This document shows, piece after piece, positions 26,974 through 34,491 of a stretch of DNA of 49,636 nt. The notes under the pieces were generated by a model, which searched no databases, was not told where the DNA came from, and was given only the letters and a program-made list of their open reading frames with translations. The stretch comes from Bacteroidia bacterium (lineage in GTDB: Bacteria; Bacteroidota; Bacteroidia; Bacteroidales; VadinHA17), in the NCBI GenBank assembly GCA_026391595.1, contig JAPLDY010000204.1, forward strand, positions 1 to 49,636, written 5' to 3'. Made by a program: the position numbers and the translations under genes. Position 1 is the first letter of the stretch, and each line of letters begins with the position of its first letter.

Positions 26974-27924
26974 CTATTTTGTTACCCTTATAACTATACC
27001 TGAATACGGAGTCTTTCCTTTAGTGTTTAACCTGGTAGGAGAGGTGATCTCCTTTTCATCAGTATAGATTTGTATGTAGTAAAGCCCTTCCTTTTTAAAG
27101 ATCAGAGGCATAATATACTGACCTGCATGTTTATATCTGGCTATTTCCCAAGCAGTCAGTTGAAGGTATTCCTCATTTGAGAAATCAGGATAGCTTCCTG
27201 TCCGGTTAAGTTCTGAAGGCTTTCTTGGCTTTGGAAAATCTTCCCTGTAAATCAGGATAAAATAAGGGTAATATCTCCCTGTACATCTGAAGGTTATGCT
27301 GGTCTTTTCGCCTGCTCTGACCTGAACAGGAATATTTTCAAACTCAAGATACCTGTCAATAAACTCTTCATTGTACCGGAACTCATCACCAGTGAGGTAA
27401 AAACCTATCCCAACGAAATTGTGCGTCTTGCTTATGATATTCTTCTTGTGTCCGTCGGCAGGGGCCCTTTCGGACATAAATGATGTATGGCCGCTTTTCA
27501 TTAAATTTAAAATATCCGAAGGTGAGCTTTCAAAGGTGCCGGACGTAGATTCTCCATATACATTTTCCGACACATGATCATATCCTCCTGCGAAAGCATA
27601 TCTATGGTATGGCTTTTCTCCCGACATGTTCCAGTGAGATATGTAACCATTTTCAGCAGCTTCCCTGCATGCCTTGTTTGCAACCCTTGATGCAAGAATA
27701 TCAAGCTCAACCGGTCCGGCCTTGTGTTTTTTTCTGCTTACGTTGATAACATCAAGCTGAGTAAGCTTGAGCTTCAGGGCCTCATCATCATCCCTGAATT
27801 TCTGAAGTCTGGTTTCAGTGTCATTCAGACGTTTGTAATAATCAAACGTACGTACATCGCTGTTAACATTCTCCTCAGAATTTAATAGTATTGTTAAAAG
27901 GATAATATTTAATAATTTTATCAT
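26974..27924 (-). CDS. CAP (SCP/PR-1-like) domain exported protein
   Basis: This 316-aa protein has a short N-terminal hydrophobic segment (IKLLNIILLTILL). Its CAP domain, about residues 70-195, keeps the family cavity residues: SHWN (His), SENVYG (Glu) and ADGHKKNI (His). About 200-316 is a beta-rich tail with no recognised family. CAP proteins in bacteria are secreted and bind lipids or cations, or act as unusual proteases; the specific role here is unknown. It is divergent from the glutathione peroxidase gene (58-base gap) and convergent with the unknown exported protein. Confidence 0.82.
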   Translation of the reverse strand: MIKLLNIILLTILLNSEENVNSDVRTFDYYKRLNDTETRLQKFRDDDEALKLKLTQLDVINVSRKKHKAGPVELDILASRVANKACREAAENGYISHWNMSGEKPYHRYAFAGGYDHVSENVYGESTSGTFESSPSDILNLMKSGHTSFMSERAPADGHKKNIISKTHNFVGIGFYLTGDEFRYNEEFIDRYLEFENIPVQVRAGEKTSITFRCTGRYYPYFILIYREDFPKPRKPSELNRTGSYPDFSNEEYLQLTAWEIARYKHAGQYIMPLIFKKEGLYYIQIYTDEKEITSPTRLNTKGKTPYSGIVIRVTK

Positions 27925-27982
27925 TGATATCTGAACAATTGTACTGAAAGCTTGTTATAGGTTAAAAGTAAACTTTAATAAA

Positions 27983-28525
27983 ATGGAAACGAAAAAAATT
28001 TATACTCTATTATTTCTGATAATGATTTCAACAACACTATTTTCACAATCGTCCTTTTATGATTTCAAAGTAAAGACACTCGAAGGCAAGGAGTTCGATT
28101 TTGCATCTTTGAAGGGCAAGAAGGTAATGGTGGTAAATACCGCATCAAAATGCGGATTTACTCCTCAATATGAAGATCTCGAGACATTGTATGAACAATA
28201 TGGACAGAAGCTAGTAATAATAGGTTTCCCTGCCAATAACTTCATGAACCAGGAGCCTGGCAGTGCAGAGGAAATAAGGCAGTTTTGCACTGATAAATAT
28301 GATGTCACCTTCCCCATGATGGAAAAGATATCAGTCAAGGGTAGCGATATGCATCCGGTATATCAGTGGCTTACTTCGAAAGATAAGAATGGTGTGATGG
28401 ATTCCTCTGTAAAGTGGAATTTCCAGAAATATCTCATTGATGAGAACGGAAAACTTGTTGATGTTATCTATTCAAAGGAGAAACCGAATTCTGATAAAGT
28501 TATTAGCTGGCTGAGTTCAAAATAA
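27983..28525 (+). CDS. Glutathione peroxidase family, Cys-type, exported
   Basis: This 180-aa thioredoxin-fold peroxidase reduces hydroperoxides. The N-terminal about 22 residues look like a signal peptide (LFLIMISTTLFSQ), so it probably works in the periplasm. The catalytic set is present: Cys57 in NTASKCGFTPQY (Cys instead of selenocysteine), Gln90 in NQEPG, Trp145-Asn146 in KWNFQKY. A second Cys102 in FCTDKYDVTFP matches the resolving Cys of thioredoxin-dependent members, so thioredoxin-like proteins rather than glutathione are the probable reductants. It is a single gene, divergent from the CAP-domain gene. Confidence 0.93.
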   Translation: METKKIYTLLFLIMISTTLFSQSSFYDFKVKTLEGKEFDFASLKGKKVMVVNTASKCGFTPQYEDLETLYEQYGQKLVIIGFPANNFMNQEPGSAEEIRQFCTDKYDVTFPMMEKISVKGSDMHPVYQWLTSKDKNGVMDSSVKWNFQKYLIDENGKLVDVIYSKEKPNSDKVISWLSSK

Positions 28526-28635
28526 AATCTGGAACCCGGAACCTTTAAATTCATAAAGACCACCGCTCGACTCTCCTCTACCCTTTATTCACAAGTATAA
28601 TTGTGCTAAGAAAGAATTTCGTTTTCTTTTATGTA

Positions 28636-28827
28636 GATTCCTCATGCATCCTCCTGCGTCGGATTTATTCGGAATGACAGGACCATTTAGTGGGAAAGGT
28701 GGAAGAAGCGGCGATTCGTAGTAATAAATTGAATATGTATAACTTAGTATTCGAATCGTCGCTTCTTCCACCCACACTTAAACAACAAGATGTCATTCCG
28801 AATCCCGAGCATTCGGGATGAGGAATC
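28636..28827. repeat. Nested inverted-repeat (MITE-like) element in a gene-free gap
   Basis: The 485-base gap 28526-29010 has no supported gene. Inside it are three nested inverted repeats: GATTCCTCAT (28636-28645) with ATGAGGAATC (28818-28827); ATTCGGAATGACA (28667-28679) with TGTCATTCCGAAT (28791-28803), perfect; and a 21-bp arm pair (28698-28718 with 28752-28772) with one mismatch around an AT-rich centre. The right outer unit also contains CCCGA-GCAT-TCGGG. A related module, TGTCATTCCGAA...GAGGAATC, recurs at 47709-47734. No transposase is present; the element looks like a non-autonomous repeat. The remainder to 29010 is AT-rich, with a small CCCTC-GAAG-GAGGG stem at 28994-29007. Confidence 0.7.
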
Positions 28828-29010
28828 CCCCTATTTATCCATATATCATCATAAGTCGAGGTGACCAAGAATTAGGATATTAAAAGTTCTCATGGAATCT
28901 TCAACCATACTTTTGGTCTTGATTAAAGGATATAAATTAGTGGTATAAATTTATATATCAACATAATACAGAGATGTGTATAAAGAGTAGAGCCCCTCGA
29001 AGGAGGGTAA

Positions 29011-29547
29011 TTAAAAGAGATAGGGAATAAACATTTTGGTCTCGGTCATATACTTTAGATAATCGGGACCAAATTTTTTTGTCATCTCTTTCTCTTCAAT
29101 CCTTGCAGTGAAATAAATTGCAAGCAGGTTTACAGCTCCAAGAATAAGCTGAAGTTTCCCCGGATCCTTGAACATTACTCCCGTTCCCAGAATAAGAAGC
29201 GAACAGTACAGGGGATGGCGAATATATTTAAAAATACCTGACTTCACAACGACAGTCGTTCTTTCAATATGGTTATCTTCAGGTTTACCTTTTTTATGCA
29301 GAGTAATATACCCTGCAATACCAGGATAGATTGATACAAACAGAAGCACCCATGAAATGATCTGAAAACCGGAAAATGGATCTTTGAACCATACTTTCAA
29401 GTTCAGCATTAACAGGATGAAAATGCTTTCAAATGAAAAAAAACGTGCAAATCCATGATATCTCTTTTCCCTGATTGAGAAATACCATGAAAAGGCAATT
29501 ATAATTATGGTTCCGATAGTAAGAGTTATGTAATTCATATTTGGCAT
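29011..29547 (-). CDS. ICMT-like membrane methyltransferase (isoprenylcysteine/phospholipid methyltransferase fold)
   Basis: This is a polytopic membrane protein of about 178 aa. An upstream TTG at 29571 also opens the frame, but ATG at 29547 (or 29538) is more likely because the first membrane helix begins there. Four to five hydrophobic segments are followed by the family signature for SAM binding: YIRHPLYCSLLIL, then ARIEEKEMTKKFGPDYLKYM. The family includes isoprenylcysteine carboxyl methyltransferases, NnrU-like and phospholipid N-methyltransferase-like proteins; bacterial members mostly have unknown substrates. It is 23-47 bases after ppk1 on the same strand, so it may be the last gene of the polyphosphate operon. 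Confidence 0.82.
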   Translation of the reverse strand: MPNMNYITLTIGTIIIIAFSWYFSIREKRYHGFARFFSFESIFILLMLNLKVWFKDPFSGFQIISWVLLFVSIYPGIAGYITLHKKGKPEDNHIERTTVVVKSGIFKYIRHPLYCSLLILGTGVMFKDPGKLQLILGAVNLLAIYFTARIEEKEMTKKFGPDYLKYMTETKMFIPYLF

Positions 29548-29594
29548 CAACTTTTCATTTATACGGCTCAATGGCTCAAAGGTGTAATTGATTG

Positions 29595-31655
29595 TTATTT
29601 TTCTGAAGATTTGGATTTCGGTGCATTAAGGAAGTTATACACTTCTACCTGAGCCTGGAATGGAGTTTTACCTGGTTTGACAAACTTGTTCGACAGAGTA
29701 GCATCTATCTTCCGGGCTTTTACATTATCATGCCAGAGTATATCAAAGATCTTTTTCAGCTCGATTTTTATGCTCTTATCGAATACCGGACATGTGACTT
29801 CTATCCTGTGCTCAATATTTCTTGTCATCAGATCAGCTGATGAGATATAATATTCCTCATTACCACCGTTGCAGAAGATCATCAGCCTGCTGTGCTCGAG
29901 AAAACGATCGACAATACCGATTGCTTTAATATTCTCGCTCACATCTTTTAGTCCCGGAACCAGTGAGATCATTCCCCTGACTATCAGCTTAATAATTACG
30001 CCTGCCGCACTTGCCTCATACAGATTATCTATGATCTCGCTATCGGAAATATTATTCAGTTTGAGATAGATATATGCATTCTTGCCAGCCTTGGCATTTC
30101 TTATCTCATTTTCGATCAGCAAGTTCATTTTATTCCTGAGAGCAAATGGAGATAGCACCAGGTGGTAATAATTGTCTTTCTTATAGTTGACATTGAAGAA
30201 ATTAAAGGCTTTTTGAACTTCATTCGTTATTTTGAGATTGGTTGTCAGCAAAAGGTGGTCTGTATATATCCTGGCTGTATCTTCATTGAAGTTGCCGGTG
30301 CCAATGGCTGCATACCGCTGTGTGATATCATTCTTGACTCGGGTGATAAGCAAAAGCTTGGAATGAACTTTTAGTCCGGGTACACCATATATTACCTTGA
30401 CTCCCTCCTCCTGGAGCTTATTACCCCAGAGTATATTTGCCTCCTCGTCGAACCTTGCCTGCAGTTCCACGACGGTAGTCACATGTTTTCCGTTGCGTGC
30501 AGCATTGAGCAGGGCATTTATTACGCTGGAGTTGCGGGCAAGCCTGTAAAGTGTTATCTGTATTGAAGTTACGTATGGATCAATGGATGCTTCCCTTAAA
30601 AGGTCAATAAAATGATCGAAGGAGTGGTAAGGGAAATGAAGCATTACATCCTTCTTCTTGATAGCCGACAGGATACTTTTACCGGTCTGGATATCCTTGT
30701 GAGGAACAGGTACTATAGGTTCAAAATAGAACTTCTTCTTCCCAAGCCTTGGGAAACGCATGAAGTCCTTCAGGTTATGATATCTTTCTGCAGGGATTAT
30801 AGCATCATCCGGCCCGAAGTTGAGCTTTTTTGTAAGTATCCTGAGAAGATCATCAGGCATCTTTTTATCATAAATAAACCTTACCGGAGAGCCCCACTTC
30901 CTCTGATGAATACTCCGTGCTAACTTCTCGATATAGCTCTCAGAAATATCATCGGCTATTTCAAGCTCGGCATCCTTGGTGAGTTTTATAGTGTAAGCAT
31001 TGAAATCATCAAAATCGAAAATGGAAAAAATATCCTTAAGTCCAAAACGGATTATATCGTCGAGATAGATGATATACTTGTCGTCGCCTGTTTCAGGGAG
31101 GGCGATGAAGCGCGGAAGCACATCGGTGGGTACCTCAAGCAAGGCATATCTTCTTTTATCGGTTCCCTTTTTATGCAGGATTATTGCCAGGTAGATTGCG
31201 TCATCAGTGAGGTTCGGGAGCTCGGCATCACTCTCTATGAGGTAAGGCATGAGCCGCGATCGCACCTCTTTTATAAAGAAGTTCCTTATGAACTCGGCAT
31301 GCTCGGGGCTCAGCTGCTTTTCATTAATAAAATGGATATTATGCTTGTCAAGTTCCTGGATGAGCGATGAGTAGATCTTTTCGAACCTGACGTTTTGAGA
31401 AATGACTATCTCATGGATCTTCTTCAGGGTTGCTTTCGGATTGTATCCAAGGATGTTCTTGGATTTTGGTCCTATCTGGGCCATTCTTTTAAGTGTGGCT
31501 ACCCTCACCCTGAAATATTCATCGAGGTTATTCGAGTAGATACCCAGGAATTTAAAGCGCTCGACAAGCGGAACATTCTTGTTTTCGGCTTCCTGGAGAA
31601 CACGTTCGTTAAACGTTAGCCAGCTGATCTCCTTTGGAATATATGTCTTGCTCAT
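29595..31655 (-). CDS. ppk1: Polyphosphate kinase 1
   Basis: This 686-aa protein is full length for PPK1 and polymerises ATP gamma-phosphate into inorganic polyphosphate (reversibly). The N-terminal domain starts with the typical ISWLTFNERVLQEA and SNNLDEYFRVRVA. The two catalytic histidines are visible: His431 in KVHSKLLLI (the autophosphorylated one in the family) and His588 in EHSRLMIF. Other family blocks are YRLARNSSVINAL and IGTGNFNEDTA. It is a cytoplasmic or membrane-associated enzyme. Its start codon directly follows the sixA stop with no gap, so translation is coupled. The context (sixA, pfkA, CHAD) supports a polyphosphate-metabolism locus. Confidence 0.97.
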   Translation of the reverse strand: MSKTYIPKEISWLTFNERVLQEAENKNVPLVERFKFLGIYSNNLDEYFRVRVATLKRMAQIGPKSKNILGYNPKATLKKIHEIVISQNVRFEKIYSSLIQELDKHNIHFINEKQLSPEHAEFIRNFFIKEVRSRLMPYLIESDAELPNLTDDAIYLAIILHKKGTDKRRYALLEVPTDVLPRFIALPETGDDKYIIYLDDIIRFGLKDIFSIFDFDDFNAYTIKLTKDAELEIADDISESYIEKLARSIHQRKWGSPVRFIYDKKMPDDLLRILTKKLNFGPDDAIIPAERYHNLKDFMRFPRLGKKKFYFEPIVPVPHKDIQTGKSILSAIKKKDVMLHFPYHSFDHFIDLLREASIDPYVTSIQITLYRLARNSSVINALLNAARNGKHVTTVVELQARFDEEANILWGNKLQEEGVKVIYGVPGLKVHSKLLLITRVKNDITQRYAAIGTGNFNEDTARIYTDHLLLTTNLKITNEVQKAFNFFNVNYKKDNYYHLVLSPFALRNKMNLLIENEIRNAKAGKNAYIYLKLNNISDSEIIDNLYEASAAGVIIKLIVRGMISLVPGLKDVSENIKAIGIVDRFLEHSRLMIFCNGGNEEYYISSADLMTRNIEHRIEVTCPVFDKSIKIELKKIFDILWHDNVKARKIDATLSNKFVKPGKTPFQAQVEVYNFLNAPKSKSSEK

Positions 31656-32147
31656 CTATTTTTCTGGTTTAAGGAAGTACTCCTGTTTGCCTTTGCCAAG
31701 CTTGATATCTTTCCATGATTTTATCGGAAAGGAAATACAAACAATACTGGTTTTAGTAAGGAATTCGCATCCGCTTTCGCAAAGCCGGTCAGGTATCTCG
31801 GTGAAAGCAGGATTGTGACCGAACAGGGTTATAGTATTGATATCTTCATTGACTCTTTCAAGAAGCCCGAGCAGGTGCCTGATATCTGCTTTATAGTACA
31901 AGTTGCTGTCTATCATGATATTATCGGGTTTTATGCCGAATTCTTCAGCAAAGATGAATGCAGTTTCGAGAGCTCTGAAAGCCGGGCTTGTGATAAACAA
32001 TCCCGGATTGCTCTCATTTCCTTTGAACCTGCGTGCCATCTCCTTTGATACGATTTTCCCCTTGACAGTAAGGGATCTTTCGAAGTCGGATATTCCGGAG
32101 ACCGGATCTTCCGCTCTGGCGTGTCTTATAAAAATGATCTTTTTCAT
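31656..32147 (-). CDS. sixA: SixA-like histidine phosphatase
   Basis: This 163-aa protein of the histidine phosphatase (phosphoglycerate-mutase-like) superfamily is at the short length of the SixA group. The phosphorylated His is His9 in IRHARAED, and a second conserved His lies in LFGHNPAF. SixA in E. coli dephosphorylates phosphohistidine on signalling/PTS proteins. Here it lies between pfkA (2-base gap) and ppk1 (no gap) on the same strand. Since PPK1 works through a phosphohistidine, a regulatory link is conceivable but unproven. The gene symbol follows family resemblance. Confidence 0.85.
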   Translation of the reverse strand: MKKIIFIRHARAEDPVSGISDFERSLTVKGKIVSKEMARRFKGNESNPGLFITSPAFRALETAFIFAEEFGIKPDNIMIDSNLYYKADIRHLLGLLERVNEDINTITLFGHNPAFTEIPDRLCESGCEFLTKTSIVCISFPIKSWKDIKLGKGKQEYFLKPEK

Positions 32148-32149
32148 AT

Positions 32150-33190
32150 TCAGTTACCAAAACTTGTTCCCATGTTTCTTGCCTGCGTAACCAGCGGATT
32201 GTCAGGGTCAACCAGCTTCAGTTTTCCCGATACATCGGCAAGAGGTACGGATACTATCTTATTGTTTTTAAGAGCTACCATGTTCCCAAAGTCCCTTTTA
32301 GCAATCATATCTGCGGCAGCTGTGCCATAACGTGTTGCAAGAACGCGGTCCATAGGAGAGGGGGTGCCTCCGCGCTGTAAATAACCCAGGACTGTTTCTC
32401 TGGTTTCAAGTCCGGTCATCTCAAAAATCCTGTCGCTGAGGTAGTGAGCTACCGATCTTTCCTTGCCTGGATTCTTGATTCCTTCTGCCACCACTACAAT
32501 TGAATATGGTTTATTTTCTTCAACACGGTGAAGAAGATATTCGGCTATTTTTTCCTCTTTGTATGGTATCTCGGGAATGAGTATTACATCACCTCCGCTG
32601 GCTATACCCGAATAGAGCGCTATCCATCCTGCATTGTGCCCCATCAGTTCGATAAGCATTATCCTCTTGTGTGAATTGGCGGTGGAATGAAGTCTGTCGA
32701 TGGCTTCTGTTGCGATATTCACCGCAGAATCGAATCCGAATGTTTTGTCAGTTCCCCATACATCATTATCTATTGTTTTGGGGATACCCACTACATTCAA
32801 ACCCTCCTGTGCGAGAAGATAAGCAGTCTTAAGCGTCCCATTGCCTCCGATGCAGACAAGGCAGTCGAGGCCCATCTGCTCGTAGTGTTCCCTTATGAGG
32901 TCGGGTTTGCTTATCTCGCTTTTCTTTTTGCCGTCGCTCTTGAATGGTTTTTCCCTTGAAGTGCCAAGAATCGTGCCTCCGACGGTGAGGATACCGGAAA
33001 GATCTTTTTCAGTTAGTTCACGGCAATCCTTGTTTATCAGGCCGGTGAAGCCGTCACTGATGCCGATAACCTCCATTCCGTATTTTACAATTGCTGTCTT
33101 ACCTACGCCACGGATCGCTGCATTGATACCCGGACAATCTCCTCCTGCCGTGAGGATGCCGATCCTCATCCCGGAACTCTTCTTTACCAT
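32150..33190 (-). CDS. pfkA: 6-phosphofructokinase with Gly/Lys mixed active-site motif
   Basis: This 346-aa PfkA-fold enzyme phosphorylates fructose 6-phosphate to fructose 1,6-bisphosphate. The family motifs are in order: GGDCPGINA (residues 16-24), IGGNGT (114-119), PKTIDND (137-143, catalytic base Asp141), LMGHNAGW, and AEG for sugar-phosphate binding. The residue after GGN is Gly118, which favours ATP, whereas the Lys138 before TIDND is the residue found in PPi-type and non-canonical ATP-type enzymes. Asn117 replaces the usual Asp of GGDG. A second ATG at codon 8 (33169) is also possible. It heads the minus-strand pfkA-sixA-ppk1 group and is divergent from the CHAD gene. Confidence 0.94.
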   Translation of the reverse strand: MVKKSSGMRIGILTAGGDCPGINAAIRGVGKTAIVKYGMEVIGISDGFTGLINKDCRELTEKDLSGILTVGGTILGTSREKPFKSDGKKKSEISKPDLIREHYEQMGLDCLVCIGGNGTLKTAYLLAQEGLNVVGIPKTIDNDVWGTDKTFGFDSAVNIATEAIDRLHSTANSHKRIMLIELMGHNAGWIALYSGIASGGDVILIPEIPYKEEKIAEYLLHRVEENKPYSIVVVAEGIKNPGKERSVAHYLSDRIFEMTGLETRETVLGYLQRGGTPSPMDRVLATRYGTAAADMIAKRDFGNMVALKNNKIVSVPLADVSGKLKLVDPDNPLVTQARNMGTSFGN

Positions 33191-33210
33191 ATAAATATAT
33201 TTAGGTATAA

Positions 33211-33218
33211 CAAATTTA
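33211..33218 (-). promoter_or_regulatory. Candidate -7 box for the pfkA-sixA-ppk1 operon (TAAATTTG)
   Basis: On the minus strand TAAATTTG fits the TAnnTTTG consensus, about 20 bases before the pfkA start, in the 85-base divergent gap with the CHAD gene. No TTG is seen at the usual -33 distance, so the support is partial. Confidence 0.3.
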
Positions 33219-33275
33219 GCTTTTTCAGGGGATATTGAAAATAGTACTAATTTTATTAGCTAAAGATTTCAAAGA

Positions 33276-34157
33276 ATGGAACCCGATTATGTAAAGCTGA
33301 GGGAGATCAAGCCGGTTCTTGCCGGTTACATCAGGGAAGCACAGGGACTGCTCAGGCAGTCGCCGGTACCGGATGACAAGGCTGTACATGATGTAAGGGT
33401 ACTGATGAAAAAATGCAGAGCGGTAATGCGGCTGATAATCAGCCAGATAGAAAAGGAGTCTTTCCAGAGAAATTATGATGCTTTCAGGGAGACTGGCCGC
33501 CTGCTGAGCTCATGGAGGGAAACCTCTGTTCACCGGAAGACCCTGAAGGAACTTAAAAAGAATCATTCGAAGCTATTTGCCTCTTTAAACGAAAATGAAA
33601 AGCTGGCACTCCTCATGAGGAAAGCAGATATTCCTGCAGAACCCTCACCTGAAATCAAGATCGACCTGGAAAAGATTGAAGAACTGCTGAATAAGGCTGG
33701 TTTCAGGCTCCGGTTCCAGAAGATGGACAATATGGATGCGAAGCTTCTTCTGAAAGAGCTTGAAAACTCCTATAATATTGTTGTTGACAAGTACCTCATT
33801 TGCAGAAATAGCCCCAAACCCGCAAACCTTCATATGTTCAGAAAAAAGGCCAAGGATTTTCTCTATCAGCTCTGGTTCTTCCGGCCGCTTAATCCGGCTA
33901 TAGTAAAATCGCTGGAGAAGAAGCTTGACGCCATGACCCAGAACCTTGGAAAATACAATGATCTCTCACAGCTGGTAGCAACCCTCGAATACAAATATTC
34001 TGGTCCCGGAGAAACGCCGGCCATGGATGAGCTGATCATTCTTGTCCGTGAGGCACAGGATAATTATCTCTCGAAGGCATGGCCTGTTGCCTATAAGGTA
34101 TTCTGTCCGGGCAAGAAGCTCGTAAATATCCTGGGATTCAGGCTATTGATGATATGA
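33276..34157 (+). CDS. CHAD-domain protein (polyphosphate-binding fold)
   Basis: This 293-aa cytoplasmic, helix-rich, Lys/Arg-rich protein has an N-terminal half that shows the conserved-histidine signature KAVHDVRVLMKKCRAVMRL, and GRLLSSWRETSVH. The second half repeats the four-helix pattern with LHMFRKKAKDFLYQLWFFRP and LGKYNDLSQL. CHAD domains have been shown to bind inorganic polyphosphate through basic surfaces. There is no attached CYTH (triphosphate tunnel) domain. Its location, divergent from pfkA-sixA-ppk1, fits binding or localising the polyphosphate that PPK1 makes; a direct functional role in this organism is inference. Confidence 0.88.
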   Translation: MEPDYVKLREIKPVLAGYIREAQGLLRQSPVPDDKAVHDVRVLMKKCRAVMRLIISQIEKESFQRNYDAFRETGRLLSSWRETSVHRKTLKELKKNHSKLFASLNENEKLALLMRKADIPAEPSPEIKIDLEKIEELLNKAGFRLRFQKMDNMDAKLLLKELENSYNIVVDKYLICRNSPKPANLHMFRKKAKDFLYQLWFFRPLNPAIVKSLEKKLDAMTQNLGKYNDLSQLVATLEYKYSGPGETPAMDELIILVREAQDNYLSKAWPVAYKVFCPGKKLVNILGFRLLMI

Positions 34158-34217
34158 TCTGAACAATTATCCGTATGGTTTGTTTCAAGTTTAGAATTTT
34201 AACCAAATAAAATTAAA

Positions 34218-34430
34218 ATGATGAAAAAAAACATGGGAAATCTTGACAGGATAATCAGGCTTCTGGTTGCAGCTGTTATTGTGGTGCTTTATTTTCTGAA
34301 TGTGATCAGCGGAACTCTGGCAGTAGTTTTACTGGTGGTTGCTGCAATATTCCTGGTAACAAGCATTTTTAGCTTCTGTCCGCTTTATCTGCCTTTTAAG
34401 ATAAGCACACGTCCAAAAGAACAGAAGTAA
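34218..34430 (+). CDS. Small DUF2892 (YgaP-type) membrane protein
   Basis: This 70-aa protein has two hydrophobic helices (about 14-30 and 33-52) after the typical MGNLDRIIRLLVA start, and the FCPLYLPFKI finish. This is the stand-alone form of the transmembrane domain found at the C-terminus of E. coli YgaP, a membrane rhodanese; the function of stand-alone copies is unknown. Two adjacent ATG codons (34218, 34221) are possible starts. It follows the CHAD gene by 60 bases and is convergent with the aminotransferase gene, with a terminator between. Confidence 0.82.
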   Translation: MMKKNMGNLDRIIRLLVAAVIVVLYFLNVISGTLAVVLLVVAAIFLVTSIFSFCPLYLPFKISTRPKEQK

Positions 34431-34459
34431 GGATTTTAATTATGATTGAACCCCTCCAG

Positions 34460-34490
34460 CCTTCCCCCGCAGGGGAAGGGCTTCTTTTAG
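34460..34490 (+). terminator. Terminator-like hairpin after the DUF2892 gene
   Basis: CCTTCCCC (34460-34467) pairs with GGGGAAGG (34472-34479) over a CGCA loop, followed by GCTTCTTTTAG. It lies between convergent genes and also belongs to the G/C-run palindrome family, so it may serve both. Confidence 0.6.
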
Positions 34491-34491
34491 T

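Noticed and set aside
27983-28525. Selenocysteine glutathione peroxidase
   Set aside because: The catalytic codon at residue 57 is TGC (Cys), not in-frame TGA.
28589-28868. Short minus-strand open frames of 62 and 67 aa
   Set aside because: They lie inside the nested inverted-repeat element and their residues follow the repeat sequence.
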